A stretch of 64,000 bases of DNA from contig NZ_UWYY01000019.1 in the NCBI RefSeq assembly GCF_900608595.1, positions 62,001-126,000 on the forward strand, in the 5' to 3' direction. The notes under the pieces were generated by a model. That model was given only the letters and a program-made list of their open reading frames with translations. It made no database searches and was not told where the DNA came from. Position numbers and translations under genes: made by a program. This DNA is from Promicromonospora panici (GTDB taxonomy: Bacteria > Actinomycetota > Actinomycetes > Actinomycetales > Cellulomonadaceae). Of the stretch, positions 56,996-64,000 are shown piece by piece. The first letter of the stretch is position 1; each line of letters starts with the position of its first letter.

Positions 56996-59049
56996 CGCCG
57001 GCCGCCGTCGGTGAGGTCGGCGGCCAGCGCGGCGGCCGCCGTACCGGTGAGCGCGCTGTCGAGCAGCACGGCGACGAGGTCGAGCTGCACGGAACCGCCG
57101 TCGGGCACGAGCAGGGGTGAGTCCCAGGCGAGCGCGGGGCCCGCGCCCGGATACTCGGCACTCCGCAGGAACCACGGCCGGACCTGGCTCGGCTGCACCA
57201 GCAGGAGGGTCGTCGACCGGCCGCCCTGCTGCTGCACGAACGCCACCCACGGCGACGTGCTGCCGTGTGCCCGGGTCTCGCCCGTGCCCGCCGCCGACAG
57301 GACCTTGGTGCTCTCCGCGATCGGCAGGCGCCAGAACAGGCCGCCGTAGCCGGCGCCCGGGCGGCCGTTGGTGGCGGGCGACCGGATCTCCAGGGGGCCG
57401 TGGTCGGCGTGCAGCGTGGAGCGCCAGTCGAGGACCCAGCCGGGTGCGGCCGCTGACCCCGGGATCTGGGGGAGCAGGCGGCCGGTGATGCGGCGCTCCT
57501 CGCGGAGCTGCGGGTCGCCGTGCTCGTCGGACCACAGCACGTCCTCGACCAGGGCCTCGTCGGCTCCGGCTCCGGACCGTGGGCTGGCGGGCGTGGCCTC
57601 GACGCGGATACCCCGAGAGGTCTGCCGGCCGTGGTTCTTCAGCAGCGTCGGGCCGACGTCCTCGATGAAGGTGCGGCCGCCCCAGTAGCTGGTGCCGTTC
57701 ACGTCCGGCACGGCGATGCCGACACCGTAGTGGTGCCGATGGTCCACCGGGCTGACGTCGGTGAGCGGCACGCCGCCCAGGGTGTGCACGGGGTGCAGGT
57801 AAGGGCGCCGGGCGTGCACCTTCGGCATGCGGTCGCCCGCGTCGCGGCGCACCAGCTCCAGCCCGTCGCCGACGGTCAGCACCACGGCGTCGGCCTCGGG
57901 GTCCGCGGGGAGTGACCAGATGGGCGGGGCGGTGGGCGGCACGGTCGGGATCTCCTCCCGCTGGACGACGACGGCGCCGTCGTCGTCCGTGATGTGCACA
58001 CGTTCCGGCCCCTGCGGTACGGGCCCGGTGCTGCCGCGCACCTCCAGGCTCGGCGTGAATCGGGCAGAGCTTGCGGGGTGGGCGTCGTCGTCGATCACGG
58101 CGTGCAGCTCCCTCCAGGCGTGTCGGCCGAGCTCGGCCTGCGGCACCGCGACCGTCGTCAGCGCGGGTGTGGCGTAGCGGGACAGTTCGATGTCGTCGAA
58201 ACCGGCCACCGAGATGTCGGCGGGCACGGCGACGCCGGCCTCGTTCAGGCCTGCGAGCAGGCCGAACGCGACCAGGTCGTTGAAGGCCACCGCAGCGGTG
58301 GCACGAGTCGCCAGGACGGCGGGGGCGGCGGCGTGGCCGGCCTGGATGTCCGGCCCGGCGGGCAGGTCGAGGATCTCCAGGTCCGTGTGCTGCCGCCGGG
58401 AGCGGGCGAGGCCTGCGCGGCGCAGCTCGTCGGAGGCGCTGCGCACGGGTCCGCCGAGGTAGACGATGCGGCGGTGGCCGAGGGCGACGAGGTGCTCCAC
58501 GACCTGCAGCGCGGCGTCCTCGTAGTCCACGACGAGGCTGGGCGCCGCGCCACCGGTCTCCCGGTTGACCAGGACCACGGGCTCGACGTCGGCGATCAGC
58601 GCGCTGAGCTCGGCGTCGCCGATGCGCGGGGACACGAGCACGAGGGCGTCGCAGCGCATGCGCGCCTCGAGGGCGATGGCGCCCTCCTGCTGATCGTCCT
58701 CGACCGTGTCAGCGACGAGCACGCGGTAGCCGTCCTCGGCGGCGCCGTCCATGACGCCGCGCAGGATCTGCTGGAACACGGGATTTCCCAGGTCGGGTAC
58801 CACGAGGGCCACCGTCTGGGTGCGGCCGAGCGCCAGGCTGCGCGCGGCGTTGCTGGGCCGGTAGCTCAGTGACGCCGCGGCGTCGCGCACGCGCTCGGCG
58901 ATCGCGGCGTCGACCGTGCTGCGCCCGTTCATGACGCGGGAGACGGTTGCCCGCGAGACCCCGGCCGCCGTCGCGACATCTCCGATCGTGGCCGTGACAC
59001 GTCGCTGACCTGCGCGCTGACCTGTGCCCCCTGCGCTGCCGCTGACCAT
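56992..59049 (-). CDS. LacI-family regulator fused to a C-terminal DUF6807 (PmoA-like) domain
   Basis: A 685-residue fusion. ATG 59049 has GGAGAG just upstream; the open frame runs further but through the operator region. Residues about 19-40 are the LacI HTH (TIGDVATAAGVSRATVSRVM), then the effector domain (VALVVPDLGNPVFQQILRGV; ISVAGFDDIELSRYATPALT) ending near 340. From about 365 to the end is a DUF6807 domain: RRPYLHPVHTLGGVPLTDVS, DHRHHYGVGIAVPDVNG, WVLDWRSTLHADHGPLEI and GYGGLFWRLP. Stand-alone DUF6807 proteins are common in sugar loci; fused to a repressor it might bind or process the inducer. Three ACCGGT operators lie in its upstream region. Confidence 0.87.
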   Translation of the reverse strand: MVSGSAGGTGQRAGQRRVTATIGDVATAAGVSRATVSRVMNGRSTVDAAIAERVRDAAASLSYRPSNAARSLALGRTQTVALVVPDLGNPVFQQILRGVMDGAAEDGYRVLVADTVEDDQQEGAIALEARMRCDALVLVSPRIGDAELSALIADVEPVVLVNRETGGAAPSLVVDYEDAALQVVEHLVALGHRRIVYLGGPVRSASDELRRAGLARSRRQHTDLEILDLPAGPDIQAGHAAAPAVLATRATAAVAFNDLVAFGLLAGLNEAGVAVPADISVAGFDDIELSRYATPALTTVAVPQAELGRHAWRELHAVIDDDAHPASSARFTPSLEVRGSTGPVPQGPERVHITDDDGAVVVQREEIPTVPPTAPPIWSLPADPEADAVVLTVGDGLELVRRDAGDRMPKVHARRPYLHPVHTLGGVPLTDVSPVDHRHHYGVGIAVPDVNGTSYWGGRTFIEDVGPTLLKNHGRQTSRGIRVEATPASPRSGAGADEALVEDVLWSDEHGDPQLREERRITGRLLPQIPGSAAAPGWVLDWRSTLHADHGPLEIRSPATNGRPGAGYGGLFWRLPIAESTKVLSAAGTGETRAHGSTSPWVAFVQQQGGRSTTLLLVQPSQVRPWFLRSAEYPGAGPALAWDSPLLVPDGGSVQLDLVAVLLDSALTGTAAAALAADLTDGGRR

Positions 59050-59116
59050 CTGCTCTCCGTCCGTCACATGACCGGCTTGCCTCGGCGATCTCCCGCGTCC
59101 TGGCGCGGGCTGGGCC

Positions 59117-59130
59117 GGTACCGGTTTCCC
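59117..59130. promoter_or_regulatory. Operator half/whole site GGTACCGGTTTCCC
   Basis: First of three ACCGGT-centred sites in the divergent region between the LacI-DUF6807 gene and the third ABC importer. It lies 68 bases upstream of the regulator start. Confidence 0.5.
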
Positions 59131-59148
59131 GATGCGACCGTACACCAT

Positions 59149-59164
59149 GGGAAACCGGTTCCTC
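59149..59164. promoter_or_regulatory. Operator GGGAAACCGGTTCCTC
   Basis: Second ACCGGT-centred palindrome, 14 of 16 bases like the pectate lyase operator. Best candidate for the main site of the divergent region. Confidence 0.6.
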
Positions 59165-59185
59165 GTGTGGTACGTTCCTCCACCA

Positions 59186-59199
59186 GAGACCGGTTTCTC
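59186..59199. promoter_or_regulatory. Operator GAGACCGGTTTCTC
   Basis: Third ACCGGT-centred palindrome, 116 bases before the permease start, on the importer side of the divergent region. Confidence 0.55.
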
Positions 59200-59314
59200 A
59201 CCGAGATGACCGGGGATCGACGACGATCCGGAGGACAAACGCGATGCGCCACCCGAACCGCGAGCCCGGACCTTGGCGGTCCGAGCCCCCGCCCGCCACC
59301 GCGGGGGTGAACCC

Positions 59315-60238
59315 ATGTCAGTGATCCAAGAGCTCTCCCGCAGCAGACGGAGCGCCAGCCCACGCAAGAAGGGCGACGGGCGCTGGGCGCTGTTCTTCCT
59401 CGCGCCGTGGTTCGCGGGGCTCGCGCTCATCACGGCCGGACCCATGGGCGCTTCGCTGTACCTTTCCTTCACGGACTACGACCTGCTCTCGGCGCCCCAG
59501 TGGGTGGGCCTCGAGAACTACACGCGGATGTTCGAGGACCCGCGGCTCCTCAAGTCCCTGGGCGTCACGTTCACCTACGTGTTCGTGTCCGTGCCGCTGC
59601 AGCTCGCCGCGGCCCTGGGCCTGGCGTTGCTGCTCGACAAGGGCATGCGCGGGCTCGCCCTGTACCGCTCGGTGTACTACCTGCCCTCGCTGCTCGGCGG
59701 CTCGGTGGCCATCGCGATCCTGTGGCGTCAGATCTTCGGCGCGGACGGCCTGGTCAACCAGGTCTTGGCGCTCTTCGGCGTACAGGGCCAGGGCTGGGTG
59801 TCGCACCCGGACTACGCGCTCGACACCCTCATGGCGCTCAACGTCTGGACGTTCGGCGCGCCGATGGTGATCTTCCTGGCGGGCCTCCGGCAGATCCCGC
59901 AGATGTACTACGAGGCGGCCTCGATCGACGGCGCCTCCCGGTGGCGGCAGTTCCGGAGCATCACGGTGCCGCTGCTGACGCCGATCATCTTCTTCAACCT
60001 CGTCCTGCAGCTCATCGAGGCGTTCCAGTCCTTCACCAGGGCGTTCGTCGTGAGCGGCGGTAACGGCGGCCCGTCCGACTCGACGCTGCTCTACACGCTG
60101 TACCTCTACCTCAAGGGGTTCGGCTCGCTCGACATGGGCTACGCGTCGGCGATGGCCTGGTTCCTGCTGCTGATCATCGGCGGCATGACGGTAGTCAACT
60201 TCCTCGCCTCCAAGTACTGGGTCTTCTACGATGACTGA
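59315..60238 (+). CDS. Carbohydrate ABC transporter permease, MalF type
   Basis: A 307-residue permease with six membrane helices; the docking loop is MYYEAASIDGASRWRQFRSI. First gene of a permease-permease-binding protein operon. ATG 59315 follows GGGGGTGA. It overlaps the second permease by 8 bases. Under ACCGGT-type operators shared with the pectate lyase, so a pectin oligomer is the likely cargo (inference). Confidence 0.92.
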   Translation: MSVIQELSRSRRSASPRKKGDGRWALFFLAPWFAGLALITAGPMGASLYLSFTDYDLLSAPQWVGLENYTRMFEDPRLLKSLGVTFTYVFVSVPLQLAAALGLALLLDKGMRGLALYRSVYYLPSLLGGSVAIAILWRQIFGADGLVNQVLALFGVQGQGWVSHPDYALDTLMALNVWTFGAPMVIFLAGLRQIPQMYYEAASIDGASRWRQFRSITVPLLTPIIFFNLVLQLIEAFQSFTRAFVVSGGNGGPSDSTLLYTLYLYLKGFGSLDMGYASAMAWFLLLIIGGMTVVNFLASKYWVFYDD

Positions 60239-61181
60239 CGCCTCCACGCCCACCCGGACCGCGACGTCGACCGCGGTGCTGCCGCCGTCCGGCAGCGACC
60301 GGCCGCCGCCCGAGGACCGCCGTCCGATCGTCCGGCCACGCGGCCGGCACCTGCGAGCACGGATCGGCAGCGTGCTGAAGCACGCGGGCCTGATCGCCTT
60401 CGGGTTCGTGATGCTGTACCCGCTGCTCTGGATGCTGGCGAGCTCGTTCAAGCCGAACGCGCTGATCTTCCGCGAGCCCGGGCTCATCCCCACCGACATC
60501 GACCTGTCCAACTACACGGACGGGTGGAACGCCCTGCTGCACCCGTTCAGCCACTACCTGATCAACTCCGCGCTCGTGGTGCTCGGGTCGCTGCTCGGCA
60601 ACCTGCTGTCCTGCTCCCTGGCGGCCTACGCGTTCGCGCGGCTGGAGTTCAAGGGCAAGCGGCTGTGGTTCGCGGTCATGCTGATGTCGATCATGCTGCC
60701 GATCCACGTGGTGATCGTGCCGCAGTACGTGCTGTTCTCCCAGCTCGAGTGGATCAACACGTTCCTGCCGCTGATCGTGCCGAAGCTGCTGGCCACGGAC
60801 GCGTTCTTCATCTTCCTGATGGTCCAGTTCTTCCGGGGGATCCCGCGCGAGCTGGACGAGGCCGCGACCCTCGACGGCGCCAACCACCTGCGCATCTACC
60901 TGCAGATCATGTTGCCGCTGTCGATGCCGGCCCTCGCCACCACGGCGATCTTCACGTTCATCTGGACGTGGAACGACTTCTTCAGCCAGCTGATCTTCCT
61001 CACCCGGCCCGAGATGTACACCGTGCCGATTGCCCTGCGCACGTTCGTCGACTCCACGGGGAACAGCTCGTGGGGATCGCTGTTCGCGATGTCGATCGTG
61101 TCGCTGATACCCGTCTTCATCGCCTTCCTGTTCGGACAGAAGTACCTGGTCAAGGGCATTGCGACCACCGGAATCAAGTAG
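60231..61181 (+). CDS. Carbohydrate ABC transporter permease, MalG type
   Basis: A 316-residue permease; the N-terminal 45 residues are a hydrophilic Pro/Arg-rich extension, then six helices with the docking loop ELDEAATLDGANHLRIYLQI and the typical end YLVKGIATTGIK. Starts 8 bases inside the previous gene. No ATPase in the operon. Confidence 0.92.
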   Translation: MTDASTPTRTATSTAVLPPSGSDRPPPEDRRPIVRPRGRHLRARIGSVLKHAGLIAFGFVMLYPLLWMLASSFKPNALIFREPGLIPTDIDLSNYTDGWNALLHPFSHYLINSALVVLGSLLGNLLSCSLAAYAFARLEFKGKRLWFAVMLMSIMLPIHVVIVPQYVLFSQLEWINTFLPLIVPKLLATDAFFIFLMVQFFRGIPRELDEAATLDGANHLRIYLQIMLPLSMPALATTAIFTFIWTWNDFFSQLIFLTRPEMYTVPIALRTFVDSTGNSSWGSLFAMSIVSLIPVFIAFLFGQKYLVKGIATTGIK

Positions 61182-61241
61182 CAGTCCCGGAGCTCTGCCC
61201 GAGATGCGACAACGACGTCAACGTCACCGAAGGAGAAACAC

Positions 61242-62591
61242 ATGAGCACCACCGGCAACGGAATACCCAGGAGGCGCGGCAAGCGCCTCGCCGCCTCGGC
61301 CGCGGGTATCGCGGCCGTGGCGCTGACCCTCGCAGCGTGCGGGGGCGGCGACTCAGGCATCGGCGGGGGTGGCGACGAGCCGCCCCCCGCCGCGGAGGAG
61401 TGCCCCTGCGAGATCCGCTTCTCGTGGTGGGGCTCCGACACCCGCCACGCGTCGACGCAGGAGATCATCGAGGCGTTCGAGGCGGAGAACCCGGACATCA
61501 CCGTGGTCCCCGACTTCACCGACTGGGACGGCTACTGGGACAAGCTCGCGACCTCGGTGGCCGCCGGCGACACCCCCGACGTCATCACCATGGAGGAGCG
61601 CTACATCTCCGACTACGCGACCAAGAGCGTGCTCGCCGACCTGGGTTCGCTGGAGATCGACACGTCGAAGGTGGACGACGGCGTCCTGGCCGGTGGCCAG
61701 ATCGACGGGACGCAGTACGGCATCCCGACCGGCATCAACGCCTACGCGCTCGTCGCCGACCCGGAGCTCTTCGCCGACGCCGGCGTCGACGTGCCGGACG
61801 ACACCACCTGGACGTGGGAGGACTACGTCGCCACGGCGAACGCCGTCTCGGAGGGTGCGGGCGACGACGTCTGGGGCACGCAGGACTACGGCTTCAACGA
61901 GGCCGGCCTCAACGTGATGGCGCGGCAGCGTGGCGAGTCCCTGTTCACGCCCGAGGGTGAGCTCGGGGTCTCCGAGGAGACCATCGCCGACTTCTTCCAG
62001 GTCTCGCTCGACCTGATGGAGGGCGGCGGGCAGCCCGACGCCGCACGCACTGTCGAGTACCAGGCGGCCGGTCCCGAGGGCGGTCTGCTCGGCACCAACC
62101 AGGGCGCGATGGGCGTCTGGTGGACCAACCAGCTCGGTGCGCTGAGCGAGTCATCCGGCCACGAGCTGGAGCTGCTGCGCCTGCCCGGCGAGACCGAGGG
62201 CGAGCGCACCGGCATGTACTACAAGCCGGCCATGTTCTACTCGGCCTCCGCGGACACCGAGTACCCGCAGGCTGCCGCGAAGTTCGTCGACTTCATGCTG
62301 AACTCGCAGGAGGCAGCGGAGATCATGCTGACCGACCGCGGTCTGCCGGCGAACACCGAGGTGCGTGAGGCGGTCCTGGGCGACCTGCCGCCCACGGAAC
62401 AGAAGGTGGCCGAGTTCATGGCGGACATCGAGGACGAGATCGTCGACACGCCGCCGGTCCCGCCGCACGGCTCGGCCGAGCTCGCCGACATCATGGAGCG
62501 CATCAACACCGAGGTGCTCTTCGAGCGGATCACACCGGAAGAGGCGGCGACCCAGCTCATCGAAGAGGTCAACGCGGCCATAGCCGGCTGA
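61242..62591 (+). CDS. Extracellular sugar-binding lipoprotein
   Basis: A 449-residue solute-binding protein. The signal peptide has RRRGKR, a hydrophobic core and lipobox LAAC with Cys33. Family landmarks: IRFSWWGSDTRHASTQEIIE, AAGDTPDVITMEERYISDYA and MYYKPAMFYSASADTEYPQA. ATG 61242 follows GAAGGAG. Last gene of the importer operon; a family A hairpin follows. The ligand is inferred as a pectic oligosaccharide from the shared operator with pectate lyase. Confidence 0.9.
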   Translation: MSTTGNGIPRRRGKRLAASAAGIAAVALTLAACGGGDSGIGGGGDEPPPAAEECPCEIRFSWWGSDTRHASTQEIIEAFEAENPDITVVPDFTDWDGYWDKLATSVAAGDTPDVITMEERYISDYATKSVLADLGSLEIDTSKVDDGVLAGGQIDGTQYGIPTGINAYALVADPELFADAGVDVPDDTTWTWEDYVATANAVSEGAGDDVWGTQDYGFNEAGLNVMARQRGESLFTPEGELGVSEETIADFFQVSLDLMEGGGQPDAARTVEYQAAGPEGGLLGTNQGAMGVWWTNQLGALSESSGHELELLRLPGETEGERTGMYYKPAMFYSASADTEYPQAAAKFVDFMLNSQEAAEIMLTDRGLPANTEVREAVLGDLPPTEQKVAEFMADIEDEIVDTPPVPPHGSAELADIMERINTEVLFERITPEEAATQLIEEVNAAIAG

Positions 62592-62605
62592 CCCCCCTCA
62601 GGTTG

Positions 62606-62692
62606 CCGAGGTAGAACTGTGGCGAGGTAGAACTGTAGCGAGGTAGAACTCCAGTTCCGCTGGGGTTCTACCTCGCCACAGTTCTACCTCGG
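62606..62692. terminator. Modular hairpin repeat, family A copy 3
   Basis: Three 16-base units (62606, 62622, 62638; GCGAGGTAGAACTGTA-like), a 7-base loop, then two inverted units (62661-62676, 62677-62692). The first and last units pair perfectly. Here it lies between two co-directional genes and would separate the importer transcript from uxaA. Confidence 0.75.
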
Positions 62693-62704
62693 CAGATCGG
62701 TAGG

Positions 62705-62718
62705 ATGAAACGGTTCAT
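62705..62718. promoter_or_regulatory. Operator ATGAAACGGTTCAT upstream of uxaA
   Basis: Same half-sites and spacing (ATGAA-N4-TTCAT) as the rhaR/rhaM operator. It lies 17 bases before the uxaA start; its first bases form an in-frame ATG, but the GTG with a ribosome site downstream is preferred. Confidence 0.6.
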
Positions 62719-62734
62719 ACAGAGAGGTGTCGAC

Positions 62735-64000
62735 GTGTCCCAGGTCGATCTGCTCGTCCTGCGCGAGGGGGACGACGTCGCCGTCGCGACCCGCGACCTG
62801 AGCCCGGGCGACGAGGTCTCCGCCTCCGGGACGGCCCCGGTCGCCGTCGGGCAGCCGGTGCCGCGGGGGCACAAGATCGCGCTCAAGGACGTGCCCGCAG
62901 GCGCGGAGGTGCACAAGTACGGGCAGGTCATCGGGGTTGCGACCGCGGACATCGCCCGGGGCGATCACGTGCACGCGCACAACCTCGGGTTCGAGGAGGG
63001 CGCGCGCGAGGCGCCGCTGGGCGGCACCCACACGGAGCTCCCGGTGCCCGACGGTGCCCGCCCCACGTTTCGTGGTTATCGCCGGGCCGATGGCAGGGTC
63101 GGCACCCGCAACTTCGTGGCGATCTTGACCAGCGTGAACTGCTCGGCCTCGACGGCCAAGATGATCGCCGACCAGTTCCGCGGCGCCGTCCTGGACGAGT
63201 TCGAGAATGTCGACGGCGTCATCGCGCTCACCCACACCTCGGGCTGCGGCTTGGTCCCGGACTCCGAGGGCGGGCAGATCCTGCTGCGCACTCTGCGCGG
63301 GTACGCCGCCCACCCGAACGTGGCCGGCCTTCTGGTGCTGGGGCTGGGCTGCGAGATGGTTCCGGGCGCGGCGTTGTCGGCCCGTTCGGGCCAGGTCGCC
63401 GACCTGGGCATGCCCGGGATCGGCGCCCCCGACGACGCGAAGCAAGGGCTGCTGGCCGCCATCCCCGACGACACGGTCGTGCGCTCGCTGACGATCCAGG
63501 AGGCCGGCGGCGTACGGGCCTCGGTGCGCGCGGGCGTGGCCGCCGTCCGCGAGATGCTGCCGCTGGTGAACGCCCGCGAGCGGGTCGAGTGCGACGTGTC
63601 GGAGCTGGTGCTCGCGCTGAACTGCGGCGGTTCGGACGGCTACTCCGGCATCACGGCCAATCCCGCGCTGGGCTGGGCCTCGGACCGCCTGGTCGCCTAC
63701 GGCGCGACCTCCGTGCTGGCCGAGACGCCCGAGGTGTACGGCGCGGAGCACCTGCTCACCGCCCGGGCGACGTCGCCGGGCGTCGCCAAGAAACTGCTGG
63801 ACCGTATCGACTGGTGGCGCGGCTACGTCGCGGCGGGCGGCGGCACGCTGGACAACAACCCGTCGCCGGGCAACAAGGCCGGCGGGCTCACGACCATCCT
63901 GGAGAAGTCGCTCGGGGCGGTCGCCAAGGGCGGGCAGGCCGACCTCGGCGCCGTCTACGAGTACGCCGAGGCGATCACGGAGCGCGGGTTCGCCTTCATG
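62735..64000 (+). CDS. uxaA: UxaA-family altronate dehydratase (3' end outside window)
   Basis: 422 residues are visible; the frame is open to the window edge. GTG 62735 follows GAGAGG by 7 bases. An N-terminal SAF-like domain (residues 1-80: PVPRGHKIALKDVPAGAEVH, KYGQVIGVA) is joined to the UxaA core (FRGYRRADGRVGTRNFVAIL; VIALTHTSGCGLVPDSEGGQ; LVLALNCGGSDGYSGITANP; TLDNNPSPGNKAGGLTTILE). The conserved Cys/His residues would bind the Fe(II) centre. It dehydrates D-altronate to 2-keto-3-deoxygluconate in galacturonate breakdown; related family members act on galactarate, so the exact substrate is open. The second half of the pathway is presumably beyond the window. Confidence 0.88.
   Translation, partial: MSQVDLLVLREGDDVAVATRDLSPGDEVSASGTAPVAVGQPVPRGHKIALKDVPAGAEVHKYGQVIGVATADIARGDHVHAHNLGFEEGAREAPLGGTHTELPVPDGARPTFRGYRRADGRVGTRNFVAILTSVNCSASTAKMIADQFRGAVLDEFENVDGVIALTHTSGCGLVPDSEGGQILLRTLRGYAAHPNVAGLLVLGLGCEMVPGAALSARSGQVADLGMPGIGAPDDAKQGLLAAIPDDTVVRSLTIQEAGGVRASVRAGVAAVREMLPLVNARERVECDVSELVLALNCGGSDGYSGITANPALGWASDRLVAYGATSVLAETPEVYGAEHLLTARATSPGVAKKLLDRIDWWRGYVAAGGGTLDNNPSPGNKAGGLTTILEKSLGAVAKGGQADLGAVYEYAEAITERGFAFM

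Noticed and set aside
1..62591. Missing ATPase genes for three sugar importers as evidence of deletion
   Set aside because: Importers of these types usually share one MsmK/MsmX-like ATPase encoded elsewhere, so absence here is normal.
6096..62692. Short repeats at regular 16-base intervals as a possible CRISPR array
   Set aside because: The units abut without spacers, only three or four occur, and they are followed by inverted copies; no cas genes are present.
1..64000. Insertion sequences, prophage genes, tRNA or rRNA genes
   Set aside because: No transposase, integrase, phage protein or recognisable tRNA/rRNA sequence was seen; small RNAs cannot be excluded by eye.

Overview
The window is about 72% GC by eye, with GTG and ATG starts, strong GGAGG-type ribosome binding sites, very high G/C at third codon positions and many 4-base ATGA/GTGA gene overlaps. 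Together with the lipoprotein, regulator and transporter types, this points to a Gram-positive actinobacterium, probably Micrococcales. A Promicromonosporaceae or Cellulomonadaceae relative is likely, but the genus is inference. No tRNA, rRNA, transposase, phage gene or CRISPR array was seen.

Layout. (1) 1-3192 (-): an LplABC-like sugar ABC importer without its own ATPase, divergent from an alpha/beta hydrolase (3631-4503). (2) 4607-23534: a complete L-rhamnose module. It has a LacI regulator and rhamnose mutarotase (divergent), an RhaT/P/Q/S-type ABC importer, L-rhamnose isomerase, an esterase, a bifunctional rhamnulose-1-phosphate aldolase/lactaldehyde dehydrogenase, rhamnulokinase and a secreted GH78 alpha-L-rhamnosidase. 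An amino acid permease and a peptidoglycan amidase gene interrupt it. (3) 23582-33858: a DeoR/LacI hybrid regulator and heparinase II/III-like protein, divergent from a 2-hydroxyacid dehydrogenase, a DUF2264 protein, a YesOPQ-like ABC importer and a YesL-like (DUF624) protein. (4) 34025-38385 (-): LacI regulator, then an operon of Gfo/Idh oxidoreductase, DUF993 aldolase-like protein and TIM-barrel epimerase. (5) 38490-51204: mostly general genes (glycosyltransferase, nucleoside-kinase-like protein, DoxX, AraC/DUF2000 pair, lutABC/lutR lactate oxidation, MarR with an LLM-FAD oxidase fusion, SprT-like protease, KAS III). (6) 51341-64000: Gfo/Idh, secreted PL1 pectate lyase, AEC transporter, Gfo/Idh coupled to a LacI-DUF6807 fusion, a third ABC importer, and the start of a UxaA-type altronate dehydratase gene.

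How it works together (inference). The enzymes fit degradation of pectin, especially rhamnogalacturonan I, whose backbone alternates rhamnose and galacturonate. PL1 and GH78 act outside the cell, several importers bring in oligosaccharides, the rha genes consume rhamnose and UxaA belongs to galacturonate breakdown. The three ATPase-less importers presumably share an MsmK/MsmX-type ATPase encoded elsewhere.

Four operator codes can be read: ATGAA-N4-TTCAT (rha genes and uxaA), GGAA-N-GCGC-N-TTCC-like (Lpl importer and two Gfo/Idh loci), ACCGGT-centred sites (third importer, LacI-DUF6807, pectate lyase) and a 10-base-period TGATCG direct repeat (heparinase/dehydrogenase divergon).

The most unusual structure is a set of palindromic repeats. 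Three families recur in the window; one of them is built from 16-base modules. Further singletons occur, and four palindromes lie in frame inside genes.
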